Source: Anaeramoeba flamelloides
Taxonomy: Eukaryota > Metamonada > Anaeramoebidae
Length of the DNA: 64,000 nucleotides
Direction of reading: 5' to 3'
Assembly: GCA_027625915.1 (NCBI GenBank)
Contig: JANTQA010000063.1
Coordinates: 6,033,501-6,097,500, forward strand
Shown: positions 35,853 through 49,039 of the stretch, in pieces
How the letters are laid out: each line of letters opens with the position of its first letter
Numbering within the stretch: position 1 is the first letter of the stretch
Position numbers and translations under genes: made by a program
Notes under the pieces: model-generated
Told to the model about the DNA's origin: nothing
The model's input: the letters and a program-made list of their open reading frames with translations, nothing else
The model's database searches: none

Positions 35853-38800
35853 CTTTATTTTAAATTTAAAAAAAAATTGGATCTTGGTTATTTTTTTTTA
35901 ATTTTTGTTTTTATTTTGACTTTTATCAAATAATTGTTTTTTACCGAAAGAATATAACAAAACCATTGTTTTCCAAATATAGAGAGTTAAAAAAAATAAC
36001 CACAAACTGGATTAAATTGAATTAAATCGATTTTGAATTAAAAGAAAACTATTTGTTTTAAATTGAAGAAATTTAAACCCTTTGGAAATATATAAATAGG
36101 AAGAGTAATTTTTATTGACAATTTGTATTTTGAAAATTGAGTATTTTTTTGTCTTTTTTTTAGTGAATTGAATTTTTTTCATATTGAGGATCCTATTAAT
36201 CTTTTTTTTTTATTTGGATTTTTGTATTTGAGATCCTTTTAAAATTTTTTTTTGCTATTTTATTTTTTGTCATTTTGGTTTATAAAATTTGCTAATTTTT
36301 TTTTTTGAACAGAACTTTTTTTTTGACCGAAATTTTTTTTTTTGTGAAATGTAACCCAAAAAATAATATGTTAGAATCTTTTGAATTGTTTTATAATTGA
36401 GATACTATTCAAAAAAATCCTTGAAACTTTTCAATTTAAAATTGAATTTACAACTTATCAATAAACTATTGACGATCTTGAAAATTTTTTTTTGTTGGAA
36501 TTTGTTAGATTAAATTCTTCCAAAAAATGGAAACTAATTTATTTAGGGTTAAATCTTTGTATTATATTAGAGGTTCTTTTTTTGGAAAACTTTTTTTTTT
36601 TTGTTTTTTGATGAATAATTTATGGGTTCAATCACCAACATTTTCTTTTTAATAAGAGAAAAGAAATAGATCAAAAAATGAAAAAGAAGGTTGGTAAAAA
36701 TGAGTTTTTGTGAAAATTTTCCTTACTATGTAGATTTTTTGATTCCTTACATATTCTTGATAATTTTCAATTATTTTTTTGGTGTTGCAGGTTTTGTTCA
36801 GAGGTTTTCAAATTTTAGTGTTGTTAAACTCAAATCGAAAAAAATACAACAATTAACCGTATTACAGTATATTTTTCTCTTGTTTATGTTAAAATAAGAT
36901 AAAAAGTTAGACAAAGAATTTGAAATTCAATACCATATTTACTTATTATGTATTGCCAATTCTTTGAATATTTGATGTCTAAATCTTCTCGAAAAAACAT
37001 GCTCTATATTATGAAACATAGTTTAAAAGAGTCTATATCGTTATTTAACAACATTCAGAGAAATTTATTATCCCTTACGAAGATTATTAAATCTTTATCA
37101 AACATAAAAAATTATAGTTATTTAATTATTAAAACTTAAAGAAAATAAATCTTTTAAAGTTTGAGTTGTTCATTGAAAATTTTTGAAATGATGGTGATTT
37201 TTTAGACAAGAAAATCTATATTATTTTTCTTTTTGATTACCGTGTTTGTTAAATATAGTGTTGAACTTACTGTATCTCAAAATTTCTTCTGAATTTCTAA
37301 TTAAAAAAATCTATTTAAGGAAGTTTGTATATTTTACTATTTTGAAAAATAATAATTGAAACACTAATGAAAATAGATTTTTCGAGTGGTACATGATAGT
37401 GCAACTTTGTAAAAGAAAATACCCATTCGCTGATCTTTTATTTGTGAAAAAAAACATTATAAACCCTAGTTGAATCTTGATTTTTTCAATTTTTTGATGT
37501 TTTTTTTGATTAAATTTTTGGTTTTATTAAATTGGGTTTTGGATCTAGAAATGTTTTTATACTAATACAGGGCATTAATCATAGAATAAACCAAAAAAAA
37601 AAAAAAAAGACATGTGAAGGTATGTATTTTAAACAAATACTTCTTTCTTTTTTGAAGACTATAAACGAAAGATCTCCTTTCCAAATAAATTTGTTGAAAT
37701 CAAGAATGAAAAAAAAAAAAGAAATCAGTCTCAAGTCTATTTTTGAATGTTTTTTTTCTTTATCATCTTAATTTATCTGAATGGATCCAAAAAAATTATT
37801 AGCTTGAATTTCTCCTGCATATTCTAATATATTATTATTTCCCAAAACATTTATTTATAAAATAGCTTTCAAAATTTTTTTATAAAATATTTTTATCAAA
37901 CAAAGCGGTAAAAAGAATAATTTATCAAATATTAGAGTAAATTGATTGAATTATTGGAATCAAAAAACAGTTACAAAAGAATCAACCCAAAATAAAAGTG
38001 GAGCTTTTGGAAAAAATTTAAATCAGATTTCAGAATTATTTTTAGTTTTCAATTTAATGGAAAAGAAATAATTATAAAATCAAACAAATACAGCTAATAA
38101 ATCCTTATTTTTGAAGAGGAATTTCAAAAAAATGATATTTTCTTGATCAAAACTAGAATTAGATGAATTAAATGAAAATAGGATTTTTAATTAACAAATT
38201 GAGAATTCTTTAGAAATACACAGGAATTTGTAAACCAAAAATTTTTCCAAATAAAAGTATTTCCAATGAAGAATTAAAAATAAAAAAAAAATAAAGAAGA
38301 AGTAATTGTATCAAATTTTTGAGATAAGATCAAGAAGTATATGTTTTTTTGAATTTTTTTTTAATCAATTTTTTCATTTTTTCGATTTCAATTTTTAAAT
38401 TGATATGTAAATATATTAGACGATGGAGATATATGACACTCTCTTATTTATTCAAAAAATTTATTTATTTAGTTAAAGATATGCTTTGAAAAATTCAGTT
38501 TCACACAAATTGATTGCACTCAAAATTGGTCAAAAATATATATTCCCTTAAAATGATTTTTTGATCTAAATTGTGATAAATATATCAAAAACCTATCTTC
38601 ACTATCTCAATAAGAGTGGATCAAAATGTGGAACTACAATTTGGTAAATTTCAAGAAACCAACTTAAAATCGTTTTTTAACTACTCAAGAGAATAGTGTT
38701 ATTTGAATAGAATAACTATACACTTTTTTTTCTTTTCTTTTTTTGAGGAATTTCAAAAAAGAAATCAAAATTAGTTATCTTTTTTTCTTATTGGTGCTTT

Positions 38801-39136
38801 GTATTGAGATATTTTTATGTCCAAGTCGCAATTTTAAAGTTTGAACAAAGATAAACAACTGAAAGAAAAGAAAATAAAATTCAAAATTTTACCTTTTACT
38901 TTATTAAATACTAGTAAAGAAAACAAAACAATCTCAAAAACAACAATGTAAGAAATTATAAATCGTGAGTTTTCTGAGAATTGTATTCGTTCAGCACTAA
39001 AATCAATTTCTCTCAAACTAATTCTTCTAATCCCAAGAAGATGCGAAAATTTTATTTTTTCATTTATTTTTGGTTTTATCGTAAAAAATCAGTACTAACT
39101 TTCAAATTTTTGAATTTACAAACACAAACACAAACC
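35853..39136. other. Intergenic DNA between RED/IK and the ankyrin-DHHC gene
   Basis: 3.3 kb with no supported gene. Open frames at 36691-37139 and 37532-37771 are short and resemble nothing known. Long T runs occur around 36206-36350. The last 200 bp hold the presumed promoter of the DHHC gene. Confidence 0.45.
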
Positions 39137-42100
39137 ATGACTGAAGAATTAACATTTGAAGAGCCTTCTGAACTTCTCGAAATTCCAAAAAATCAACAAA
39201 AAACCGATCTCTTTTCATTAGTATCATCCCGCAATGAAGAAGAGCTAATTGAAAGAATTCAACAAGAGAATAATGTTGAGCTGTTGGATGCCAGAAATTC
39301 TGATGGGGCAACCTTACTTCAGTTGTGTTCCCTCACAGGATTAAACAACGTTGTTAAACACCTTCTCTCTTGTTCTGTCGATCTTTCCCTTCAAATCCCT
39401 CAAAACGGGAAAACAGCTTTACACTGTGCATGCATATCGGGAGATCTTCTTTCTGTGCACTACCTTATCCAAGCGGGCGCCAATATTGAAGAAGCAGACA
39501 ATTTTGGCAACACACCATTAATGTCTGCGGCGGAGAATGGGAACACTACAATAATTTATTATCTTTCTCAGATGAGTGTTTCTGTAAACCAAAAAAATCT
39601 TTCCAGTTTTAGTGCTTTGCATTTTGCTGCTTATAAAGGACAAGTAGATTCCATTCGTTTGTTAAATTCTTTGGGTGCAAATTTAAATGGACAAGACAAT
39701 AACGGAAACACACGTAAGATCTTTTCATCTTTTTACCTGTGGTTTACCTCCAATACAAATTTTTTTCCACTTCACAAGTATGAAAAAAGAAAATTGATAA
39801 TTTCAAGTTCGAAAAAACTAATACTTTAATTACAACCTTTCCAGCTCTACCACGAAAATTTTAAAAGACACACAGGTTGGTTGTCTATTTTAAAATTGTC
39901 TTTTTAAGAAATTGAAATTCAATTTTTATCAGAAGCTTTTTTAAAAAAAGTGAGTGCTTTTTTAAAAATTGTTTTCAAGTTTTCTATTTTAAAAAGTGAA
40001 AATTTTTTCAGAATTAAAACTTTTTGTAAATTTTTTGCTTTAATAAAAGTGAGGAATCAACCTTTAAATGTGTGGCAGAGGTTGAAGTAAAAAGAAAAGC
40101 ATTTTTTGAAAATAAAAGTACACACTTTATTAAAAAAGAAAACTTTAAAAAGATTAACATTCTTCCAAAATCATAAAAAAAAGTAAGTTACTCACTTTTT
40201 TTAAATGGACGAAAAATCACCAAATCAGTTTTTAATTATTTAATGGATTAGCGTCTAACAAGGAGAAGCACAAGATCAAAGTATGTTGTCATTGGGCCTA
40301 AACCACATTAGTTCTACATGGTTCAAATGTGCTTTAAAAAACGATTATTCAAGTAGTAATATTTGTTGATCTCATCAATTAAAAATGATCTATATATTAG
40401 TAAAAAAGTCAAAAATTTAAGAATAAAATCTGCATTTCGCCATAAATTTAAAGGTTGGATTATCAATATTCATACTACAAAGTTACAAAATATCTTTCTT
40501 AAATTTGTGGCGAAATGTAGATTAGTTACTAAAAAATTCGTTTTTTTTTAAAAATTAAATAATTAACCAATAAATTTTTTTGACAGATTATTTCTCAAAT
40601 CATGCAAATATATTGATGCTACAAGCATATTTAGCAAAAGCAAACAAAACTAACCAGTCTTTGTGCTTTGATGTTGATGATTATTGAGTTAATCTTTGAA
40701 ATTAAAAAAATCGAAAAAAATAGTTACTTTTGGAAGTTCTAAATCTAAAATATTAAATATCAGAATAGTGTATTTTGGGTTTTTATTTTATGGTTTGGAA
40801 AAGGAATTAAAAAAAAATTTTCGAAAATGAAACTTTTTTAATAATGATCATTAGTAAAAAATGTAATAATTTATTGTGCAATAAGATTTATAATAGATTT
40901 TTTAGAGCTATTTGAGACATGGTGCACTAATATCATTTGCACCCAATTACAACATACTTTGATTATAATGAAATCTATGGTGACGCTAATCCCTTAACAA
41001 ATATTTTTACAGCCATTCCAATCCTTCTGTAAAACGTTCACGTATATAGAAAATTGGTTGTCTTTGATAAAATTGTCTTTTATTGAATAGTAAATACAAT
41101 TGCTCTAACATAAGATATAAAAATTCAATTTCTGTTCCTTCTTATGATATATATTTTTTTGTAAAAAACAAAGACAAAAATTGGATTTCAAAAGAAAAAC
41201 AATCACAGAAATCACAAAAACTTGAAAGTATTTTTCGATTATTATTTTTTCAACCTTGAGATCTGTGATTTTTTTGACTTTTGGAAATTGAAGATCTAAA
41301 TGTGTGTTTGTTATTTTAATCAGTTTATTTTTCAAAGCCAAAATCCATAAATTCTGTATCATAAATTTTTTTTTCAATTATAAATTTTACGCTTTAACAT
41401 AAACCGTCATAACCATTTTACACATTATTATATAACAGGATAATTTTTTAGATTAGAAAAACAATTTCTATTTCTTTAAAAATTTTTATGGGGGGCTGGA
41501 ACTGATGTGTGCACTTTCTATGAAAATGAGATTCATATTTCAAAATAAATAAAAAGAAATAAAAACAAATGAATTAATTCAAAACCAAAACAGTATAAAA
41601 TTACTTTTGTTGATTAATAATCGTGAAATCTATGATATTACTCTAAAATTTCTGAAAAGGAAATTTAAGGAAAATAAGCATCTAGAGTGTAATTTAAACT
41701 TCTTCAATAATAAAAAAACAAATACTGATTTTCATTTGAAATCGAAATTACTCCAATCTTATCGAAAATAATCTTCAAATCGCGATATATTATAAAATCA
41801 CGAAAAGGTGAAATTAAGGGTTGTTATTTATTTATTTATTTATTTATTGTGAGAAAGGAGTAATCAAAGAAAATTTACTAAATAAAAAAGAGAAGAAGAA
41901 AAATAATTAAAACATTAAAGTAAAAAAATATTATATCATAAATTAAGGATTGTTAATGCTGAAAAAAATTGGAAACAGAAAAAAAAAAAAAAAAGAAATA
42001 CGTTTTTTCATTGGAAACCTTAATAGAAACAAAAAAAAAAATTAAGGCAAAGATCAATTAATAGAAGAAACAAATCAACTTCAAAATATGATTTATTATA

Positions 42101-45100
42101 TTATTCTTATCAACCGGATCAACAAAAACAATTAAACTCCTTTTCAATAAATCGTTTTTTGTTATCTAAAAAAATAGCAAAATGTTTTCAACAAATTTTT
42201 CATAATAGATCAATCATATAAAATCCCTTGATTAAAATAGTACTATGTTAAAACTGTTATTGTGATTATTACTCAATTTCGAATTTAACCATTTATTTTT
42301 TCTTTTATTAATTGATCATACTTTTCTTTTTCTTAAGGTTTCCAATTAAAAAATGTGCAGAACTTTTTTTGACTTTAATTTTTTTTACAAAATGGTAATG
42401 TGTTTAGCTGTGCGATATTGGCTGTGAATTTAAAAAATTATGAATTTTTTTCACAAAAACTCCTTTAAATTTTTAAAAACTAGAAATTGAATTGATTTAT
42501 TACGCTTGTCAACAATATTTTTTCAAATAAATCCCAATTCAAAATTTTTTAGAAAACTAAATTAAGATTCAAATACTTCTGATGAATGTATCTATCTTAG
42601 ATAATCTTTTAATAAGAAGCCTTAAATTTAGTCACTTCAAAATTCTCTCTTTAACAGATTAGGTGAGGTTTCATCTAATCCTTAACAATAAATCCAATTC
42701 AAAATTTTAACACACCAAAATTGATTTTTTGAAAAAAAAATCTTATTTAAAAAAATTCTATGGAAGAAATACTAAATTAGAAGCATCCACTAAGCCAACG
42801 GAAATATTAACAACTATTTATCATTTACATTAACCACAAACAAAAAACAAAATAATTATCAATTTAAATAAAAAAAAAAAAAACCGTGTCTATAATTCAA
42901 GAGTGAGAACAACACAAAAAAGTATCTTGAAATTTGTTGAAATTTCTGTTAATAAATATTGATTGATCAAAGGCCACATACCATTAACTAATTTTATTTT
43001 GAGTATTTCTAGTTAAAAGAACTCAACTGTAACTTAATATCAATTATTTGAAAAATTTTTTGAATCAGAAGTACATTATTATGTAATTGAACAAACGAAT
43101 CTATCAAAAATTCTCGAAAATACCCTAAAATCGAAAATATTCCAATTTTTTTTTACCACTTAAAAACACTTTTTAAAAACTTTTGAGAAACATTAGTGCC
43201 AATATACTCAGTTTAAAGGCAAATTTGGAATTTTTTTTCTGAAAATATCAAAATTCAAAAAAATTAAATTTTAGGGAATAGTATTCAACCCATTTTGTGT
43301 GAAAGGAATTGGTATCTTAGATGACTGTAACATTTCTGATCATTTTGAAATGGTATTAAATAAATGAGAGAAAATTTACTTGTAAAGAAAATTTCTAATT
43401 ATATATCATTACCCATAATTTTATAATCTTAAAGTAATCCAAAAAATAACCGAGTAATATCTAATCGTACAATAAACATACCCATACCCTGTATAAGTGA
43501 CCCAAGCCAAACCTTATTTAACTTCCCATTCCATAAAAGAAACTGTTTTGGCCAAAACATATAAACATACACCATGCCTACCCTAACATAACCCATACCA
43601 ATACCCTGGCATACATATACACTTACCCTAACAAATACTAACACACTCAAATATATCCAAAAGGTGCCCAAACCTCCTCAGAGAGATTAAAGCATAAAAA
43701 AAAAACAAAAAATATTTTGTCTAAAAGTAAAATTGTTATTTTACCGTTAAACTGGGTATATTGACACTTGGGTTTCTTAAGAGTTGTTCAAAAAGTGTTA
43801 AGTGGGAAAAAAAATTTCGAATATTTTCGATTTTCGAGAGTATTTTCGGGAATATTTCAAACACCAAGATTTTTTTCTTTGTGTGATATGTATGTAATAT
43901 ACTTTTATCACGATAAGTTTCAAAGAAATATCTTTACAAATATAAATTTTTCGAAAAAAAGATAAAAATGTTAAAAAAATTTTTGGGACACTTTCAATGA
44001 GCGTATCATGCAAAATTTCTCAATCTCTTTAGAAAATTAAAATTGCTTAGAACAAGATTTATAAATAGCAAATGTATTCATTTTTGAAGAAATCACAGAT
44101 CCTTTATTTTCTTAAAGTTAATTTGGAGTTTCAAACATTGTTTTTTTTCATCGAATTGACTTTCTCAAAATAAAATAGAAAGAAGAAAAAAATAAGAAAA
44201 AAAAAAAAAAAAAAAAGAAAAAGAAAAGAAAAAAAAAAAGCAAAAGGCAAAATACAAAAAATCAAAAAATGGATCAATAATTTTGAAAATAGATTTAGAA
44301 AAATCAAAATTATTTCAAAATTGAATCAAATTGGGGTATTGTGCTTCTTTTAACGTTTTTAAACTGTGTCAAAAATTTTCAATTTAAATTTGTATGCATG
44401 TGTATATGTTAATTTTAAATGATTAATACTGATTTAAAAAAAGGAAGAAAATGTATAAAAGATTTTATCTTGCTTATTTATTCAGATAAGTTTGTTAAGA
44501 ATAAAATTGAATATTCCGTAATTTTTAAACTGCCAAATGGTTCATTTAATATAAAAAAATTCAAAATACTTCAAAAAGCAGAAAATAATATGATTAATCC
44601 TTTTTATATCTTTTATTTAATTTTTTTTTTTATGATCCAAATAAATAACAATTTAAATATACTAACAAATAATAGCTATCCATTTAGCAATTGAACAGGA
44701 CGAATTTAAAGCGGTTCAGACATTAGCACAAATAGGAGCAAATTTTAATGTTTCTAATAATAATAAATTTACACCATTTCAATATGCACAACGATTAGGA
44801 AAAACAAAGATGAGTAATTATCTTTCAAAATATTCAAGATCTATTGAAATGACGAGAAAAGGATTTTATGGAATGAGTGCAATGACTTTTTTTTCAATTA
44901 TCTCAACATTTTATTTGATTATTTCGATTATACTTTTTGCAAATTTACCAATTTACATATTTGTACCAGTCTTTTTTGTTTTTACACACAAATATATCAA
45001 AAAAACGCAAGAATTTCCGATAAGTTTACCAAAATCACCAGCTGTATTATCTTTCTCTCTATCGCTTTATATACTTGGTTTAATTGCGCATTTCACGAGT

Positions 45101-45981
45101 ATATTTTTAACAAATTACAAAAGCCATGTATTCAAATGTGCTATTTTCATATTAACCGGCTTTGGTACAGTATATTTGTATATCAAAGTCGTGAAAAGTG
45201 ATCCTGGTATTATTACCAAAACTAAATTTGATTTAATTGGACTTGTTAACGAACAGGCAGAAACAAAGGATAAAAAAAGACTTGAAAATATAGAAATTTG
45301 CATGACTTGCTTAATTAGAAAACCATTAAGATCAAAACATGACGTTTCAAGGAATCAATGTGTGGCTAGATACGACCATTTATGTAAAATTAATTCAACT
45401 TTACATTTTGTTTTTTTTTATTCACAAATTTATTATAATGATTTTTTTCTTTCTTTTTTATTTAATTATGATTTTATTGTTTAATGAAACTAAACCTTAA
45501 AAAAAAAAAACATAAAACAAACAATTCAGGCCCTTGGACTTTAGGACCAATTGGTTTTTTAAACCATGTTGTTTTTATTTATTTTTTAATAATATCAGCA
45601 ACATCATTGTTTTTCCATCATTGGTTAGTGATCGACTTCTTGAAATTTAAAACAGAAAATGAAGCAATTAAATCAACAATTACTTCAGCGATAGTGTGGT
45701 GGTACCAAAACGAACCATTTCTATTATTTGTAACCATATTGGGCGTCTTAATGGTTCTTTATATAGTTTATTTGCTATATCATCAATTTAACTTAATAGG
45801 AAAAAATTTAACAACAAATGAAAAAATTAATCATTCAAGATATCCCCATTTTCAAAAAAATGGCAAATTTCATAACCCCTTTACATGCGGTAGCTTTTTC
45901 AATAATTTTATTCAATTTTTTGATTTGAAATATCCAGTTGATTGGTTTAGAATCGAATGCCTCGATGATTTAAAGAATTAA
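39137..45981 (+). CDS. Ankyrin-repeat DHHC-type S-acyltransferase (Akr1/ZDHHC17 type), three exons
   Basis: Exons are 39137-39713, 44676-45383 and 45530-45981, giving 578 aa. Residues about 50-240 form roughly six ankyrin repeats (GKTALHCACISGD, GNTPLMSAAENGN, SALHFAAYKGQ). The first intron splits GNT|PIHLA within the fifth repeat. Membrane segments follow, then a DPG motif (KSDPG), the Cys-rich domain and the catalytic DHLC at residues 426-429 (intron 2 splits the Cys codon). After more membrane segments come TTxE (LTTNE) and NPFTCGSFFNNFIQFF. The family palmitoylates Golgi and endosomal proteins. The Cys-rich domain keeps all ligands of zinc site 1 (C401, C404, H414, C421) but has D415, R418, L428 and P435 where site 2 needs Cys, Cys, His and Cys. 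Catalytic Asp, His and Cys are kept. Yeast Akr1 is also divergent here (DHYC). Start chosen at the Met just before the conserved region. Confidence 0.93.
40244..40993. mobile_element. piggyBac-type MITE with TTAA duplication (750 bp)
   Basis: TTAA flanks both ends (40240-40243, 40994-40997). The inverted arms start TGGATTAGCGTC and GGGATTAGCGTC and stay similar for about 100 bp (ATCAAAGTATGTTGT, CATGGTTCAAAT/CATGTCTCAAAT). TTAA duplication is diagnostic of piggyBac-like and a few other superfamilies. A further inverted pair lies inside (see 40424-40530). No transposase is encoded. Confidence 0.8.
40424..40530. repeat. Nested hairpin inside the TTAA-flanked MITE
   Basis: CTGCATTTCGCCATAAATTT is mirrored by AAATTTGTGGCGAAATGTAG about 50 bp later. 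It may be a second, smaller MITE inserted into the first. Confidence 0.65.
41616..41720 (+). mobile_element. LINE 3'-end fragment
   Basis: TTAATAATCGTGAAATCTAT and, further on, TAGAGTGTAATTTAAACTTC match the inverse of the 3' end of the LINE at 58.1 kb. Only the terminal 100 bp are seen. Confidence 0.6.
41721..42684. other. AT-rich intron DNA
   Basis: Contains a (TTTA)n stretch (41827-41850) and A runs. No gene or matched repeat. Confidence 0.35.
42685..43060 (-). mobile_element. MITE family K, diverged inverted fragment
   Basis: It contains CCAATTCAAAATTTTAACAC, the inverse of the family K right end, followed by inverted matches to the interior (ATTGATTGATC, CTAATTTTATTTTGAG, GAACTCAACTGTAAC). 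It lacks the far end. Confidence 0.65.
43075..43345 (+). repeat. Dispersed repeat F, distal half
   Basis: It aligns with 63740-64000: shared CGAAAATACCC(T/G)AAAATCG, AAAACACTTTTT, AGTGCCAATATAC / AGTGTCAATATAC and ACCCATTTTGTGTGAAAGG. An inverted piece of the same repeat lies at 43735-43865. Confidence 0.7.
43429..43680. other. C/A-rich core between inverted F copies
   Basis: A 250-bp stretch with far more C on the plus strand than its surroundings, made of words such as TACCCTAACA (twice), ATACCCTG and CATACC. It contains an 80-aa minus-strand frame rich in G, V and Y that looks like a by-product of the skew. No homology is recognised. Confidence 0.6.
43735..43865 (-). repeat. Dispersed repeat F, inverted piece
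   Basis: Its reverse complement gives CGAAAATCGAAAATATTCG, CACTTTTTGAACAACTCTTA and AGTGTCAATATACCCAGTTT, matching 43100-43240 and 63770-63860. Confidence 0.7.
43866..44675. other. 3' part of the giant intron
   Basis: It holds an A-rich run (44185-44240) and, at the end, the branch sequence and acceptor. An open frame at 44419-44694 crosses the acceptor and is not believed coding. Confidence 0.4.
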
Positions 45982-47189
45982 TTACAAATCAGTAAGAATG
46001 TGCTTTTAATAAGATATTATTATAATTATTTGTATATTTTATGATAATTTTTAAAAAAATTCTATTGAATTTAAAAATATTTATTCTCTTTTAGGAATTC
46101 AATAAAGATTTTTAATTCATCAAATCATTATAAATAAACAAAAGAAAATAATTACAAACATTTTTTTCTTTAATAAATAAAAACTATTTTTCAAAAATAT
46201 TGACTCACTTTATAATGTTTTTGCATGGCTGTTTTGAGGAGTTTTTATCTCAGATTCTTATTAAAAAAATATTTTCAAATTTTGGGATCAGAATCATTTT
46301 TTAATAATTTTGCCAATTTTTCTTTTTCTTTTGTTTTTTTTTTCTTTTTATTTTTCTTTTTTTATTTTTTGATACTTTTTTTTTTTTTTTAAAAGATTTT
46401 TCTTTTTCTTTTATAATTTTTTGATACTTTTTTTTTTCAAAAGATCATATGGAAAAAAAAAAGATCTTTGAATATTTCAAAAAAAAACATTAAGAAAAGT
46501 GAGACGATGTAATGTCTTTTAAAATTCATATAACTATTAGCATGATATCTTCTTGTTTAACTTTTTTTGATTGAATGTTTCTAAATATAAAATCCATAAT
46601 GCTCATTTAAAAAGTTAAGGTTCACTTTTTAGATTTTAGTATTCGATTTTTTTATACTATTTTTCATTATCAGAGTTTTATATATTTAGAATGACTTTAA
46701 AAGTGAAACTTTAATCAGTTTTTAAAATCCGTTACTCTTTAATGCAAAACAATATATTTTGTCTTTCAATTTATTATTTTAGATGAATCATATTTTTTCA
46801 AATGGGATAGATTTTTAAATTCTAAACAACATAAGTTATTAAAAACACAAAAGTTTTGAAAATCAAAATTATTCTTAAAAAAAAGTGAAAACTGTACCTT
46901 TTTTTTTTGTTTACAAAATTCATTTTTTGAAAAATTTAAAAAAATAAAAATTAAAAATGATGTGAATAAAAATTCGATAATTTTGATTTAATAAAATATC
47001 AAAAGAACAATTCACTTAAAGATTTTGATAAAATACAATTCTATAAATATACACCCTAAAAAAAGTAAGAACAAGAATATCTACCTTTTTGAAAAATTGT
47101 TCAAAAAATATTTCAAAAGTTGATTGAGAAATAAAGCAAAGAAATGATTAAATTTATTAAACAATAAATATTTTATTTATAAATAATAA

Positions 47190-47280
47190 CTGGGTGTTAA
47201 TAGGATTCCTATAAATTATAGACCAATTCCAATAAAAAATACTTGAGTTAGATTCTTTTGAAAACTTATATATCCCTTAG
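47190..47280 (+). mobile_element. LINE RT N-terminal fragment
   Basis: It translates as RIPINYRPIPIKNT, matching the YRPISINKT block of the LINE at 1.4-4.5 kb. It may be the upstream part of the remnant at 49.0 kb. Confidence 0.6.
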
Positions 47281-49039
47281 CGCACGATATTTGTCTAAAT
47301 TCATCAAGTTTAAAAGAAAAAAAGATTTAAAATAATGTTGATGTGAATATATTACTTTTCTATTTAACTTTAATCTAGATTTTAATTATAATAAAAAGTA
47401 AAACTAGTTCAAAGATAAAGTAAAGTTAGATTATTTTATTTTTTTTTTTTGAAATTTGAAAAAAACCAATAATTATTCATTTTTACATTTTTTTTTAAAG
47501 ATTTTTATTTTTATTTTAATATTTTCAATAAAGAAATTTTATTACAATAATAGTAATTCAAAAATCAATACATTAGTTTATTAATATTAACAATCAAATA
47601 AAGTATTTAATTTTCTGATAAAAAAAATAAATAAAAAAATAGATTACTGAAATATTTTTCTTTTTTTTTCCCATAACATTTTAATAAATATTAAATGAAG
47701 AGAAAAATGAAATTTAATCCTTAGACCATAATTAAAATTATAATTTGAATAAATTTCTTAAATATCCATTTAAACAATAGAAAAAAATTGAAAAAAAATA
47801 AAAAAAATGTAAAATAGTTTCATTTATTAGATTGGAATTAAACAAATCTAAAGTAACTTTTTTAATAGATAAAATAATTAACCCTAAATTGTTAAAAAAA
47901 GATATAAAATAACTTTTAAATATTATATATTAATAAAATAATCTTTGAAACTAAGAATTTTTTTTTTTGAATTTTGTTATTAGTAAAAATTTGAATGATA
48001 ATTTTGTGAAATTTGAATTTTTGAAAATAAATTAATTTAGATATTAGAAAATAATTTTTGATCTGTGATCTCATATCAAATAATTTTTTATATTTTATGT
48101 CTAAATTTTATAAAGACAAAAATTAAAAAATAGTAAAAAATATAAAAAAAAAAATCAATTATTAATCTGACTCGAACTATTGGTGAAATAAATGAAAATA
48201 AAAAAATATTTATTGAAAAACATGAAAATTTTACAATGAACAAAAATTTTATCTTTTTTTACCAAATTTAATTTATATTTTTTTTATTTTTAAATTATTT
48301 ATAATCAAATATATATATTACAATTGGATAGTAATCAATAGATGATACAAATTTTCTATGTGATGTCGAAATATCTTTTGTAATGAATAAATTATTTATT
48401 AAAGTTTTTTAGGCAATGGTGGTCTAAAAGTCCCCCAAAAAAAATTCAAGTAAAGTATGTTGTGTTTTAATCATTAAAACTCAAAAGTTTTTGATTTCTA
48501 GAAAAACTTTTCAAAAAAAAAAAAAAATTCTTTTAATAAACTTTGAATGGAAAAATAATATAATTATAATAGTCAGCAAATATTTTTCAAATGTTGAACA
48601 TTTTTTTTCAAGTTATTTTTATTATATAGGCAAATATACACTTTTTCATTATGAAATTTTCTTTCTAAGATAATTATTTATAAATTCTTTTTTACAATCC
48701 TTTTATAAAAATTTAAATTAAAAAAAAAATCTTTCAAAGATTATTTGGATATGTGGGGGTTTCTGTGATATAAAGGAATTAAAGAATCATGGAATCGAGT
48801 TTTGATTCTCAATTTGGTTTGTAAAAAAAAAAAAAATAAATAAAATTAAATATATTAATAGTGGTTGTAAATTTATTATTTGAACTTAGAAACCCCAGAA
48901 AGAAAATATAAAAATTTTGAATTTTTTCTTGTCACAATCAATATTAAAAAAATAATATGACATTATTAGTTCAATATTCACTAAATAAATATATTAAAAA
49001 TGAAAAAATCAAAATTTGGCTAAAAAAATCTTCTAAAAA

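Larger units (their letters stand above)
39714..44675 (+). other. Giant intron 1 of the ankyrin-DHHC gene (4962 nt)
   Basis: It begins GTAAGA and ends TACTAACAAATAATAG, with a textbook TACTAAC branch sequence at 44660-44666. Inside are a TTAA-flanked MITE (40244-40993), a LINE 3' fragment (about 41616-41720), a family K fragment (42685-43060) and an inverted pair of repeat F around an odd core (43075-43865). Frames at 41105-41377 and 44419-44694 have no recognised homology. Confidence 0.88.

Noticed and set aside
43581-43631. Interstitial telomere array
   Set aside because: Only two CCCTAA words separated by unrelated sequence; reported as a compositional anomaly instead.
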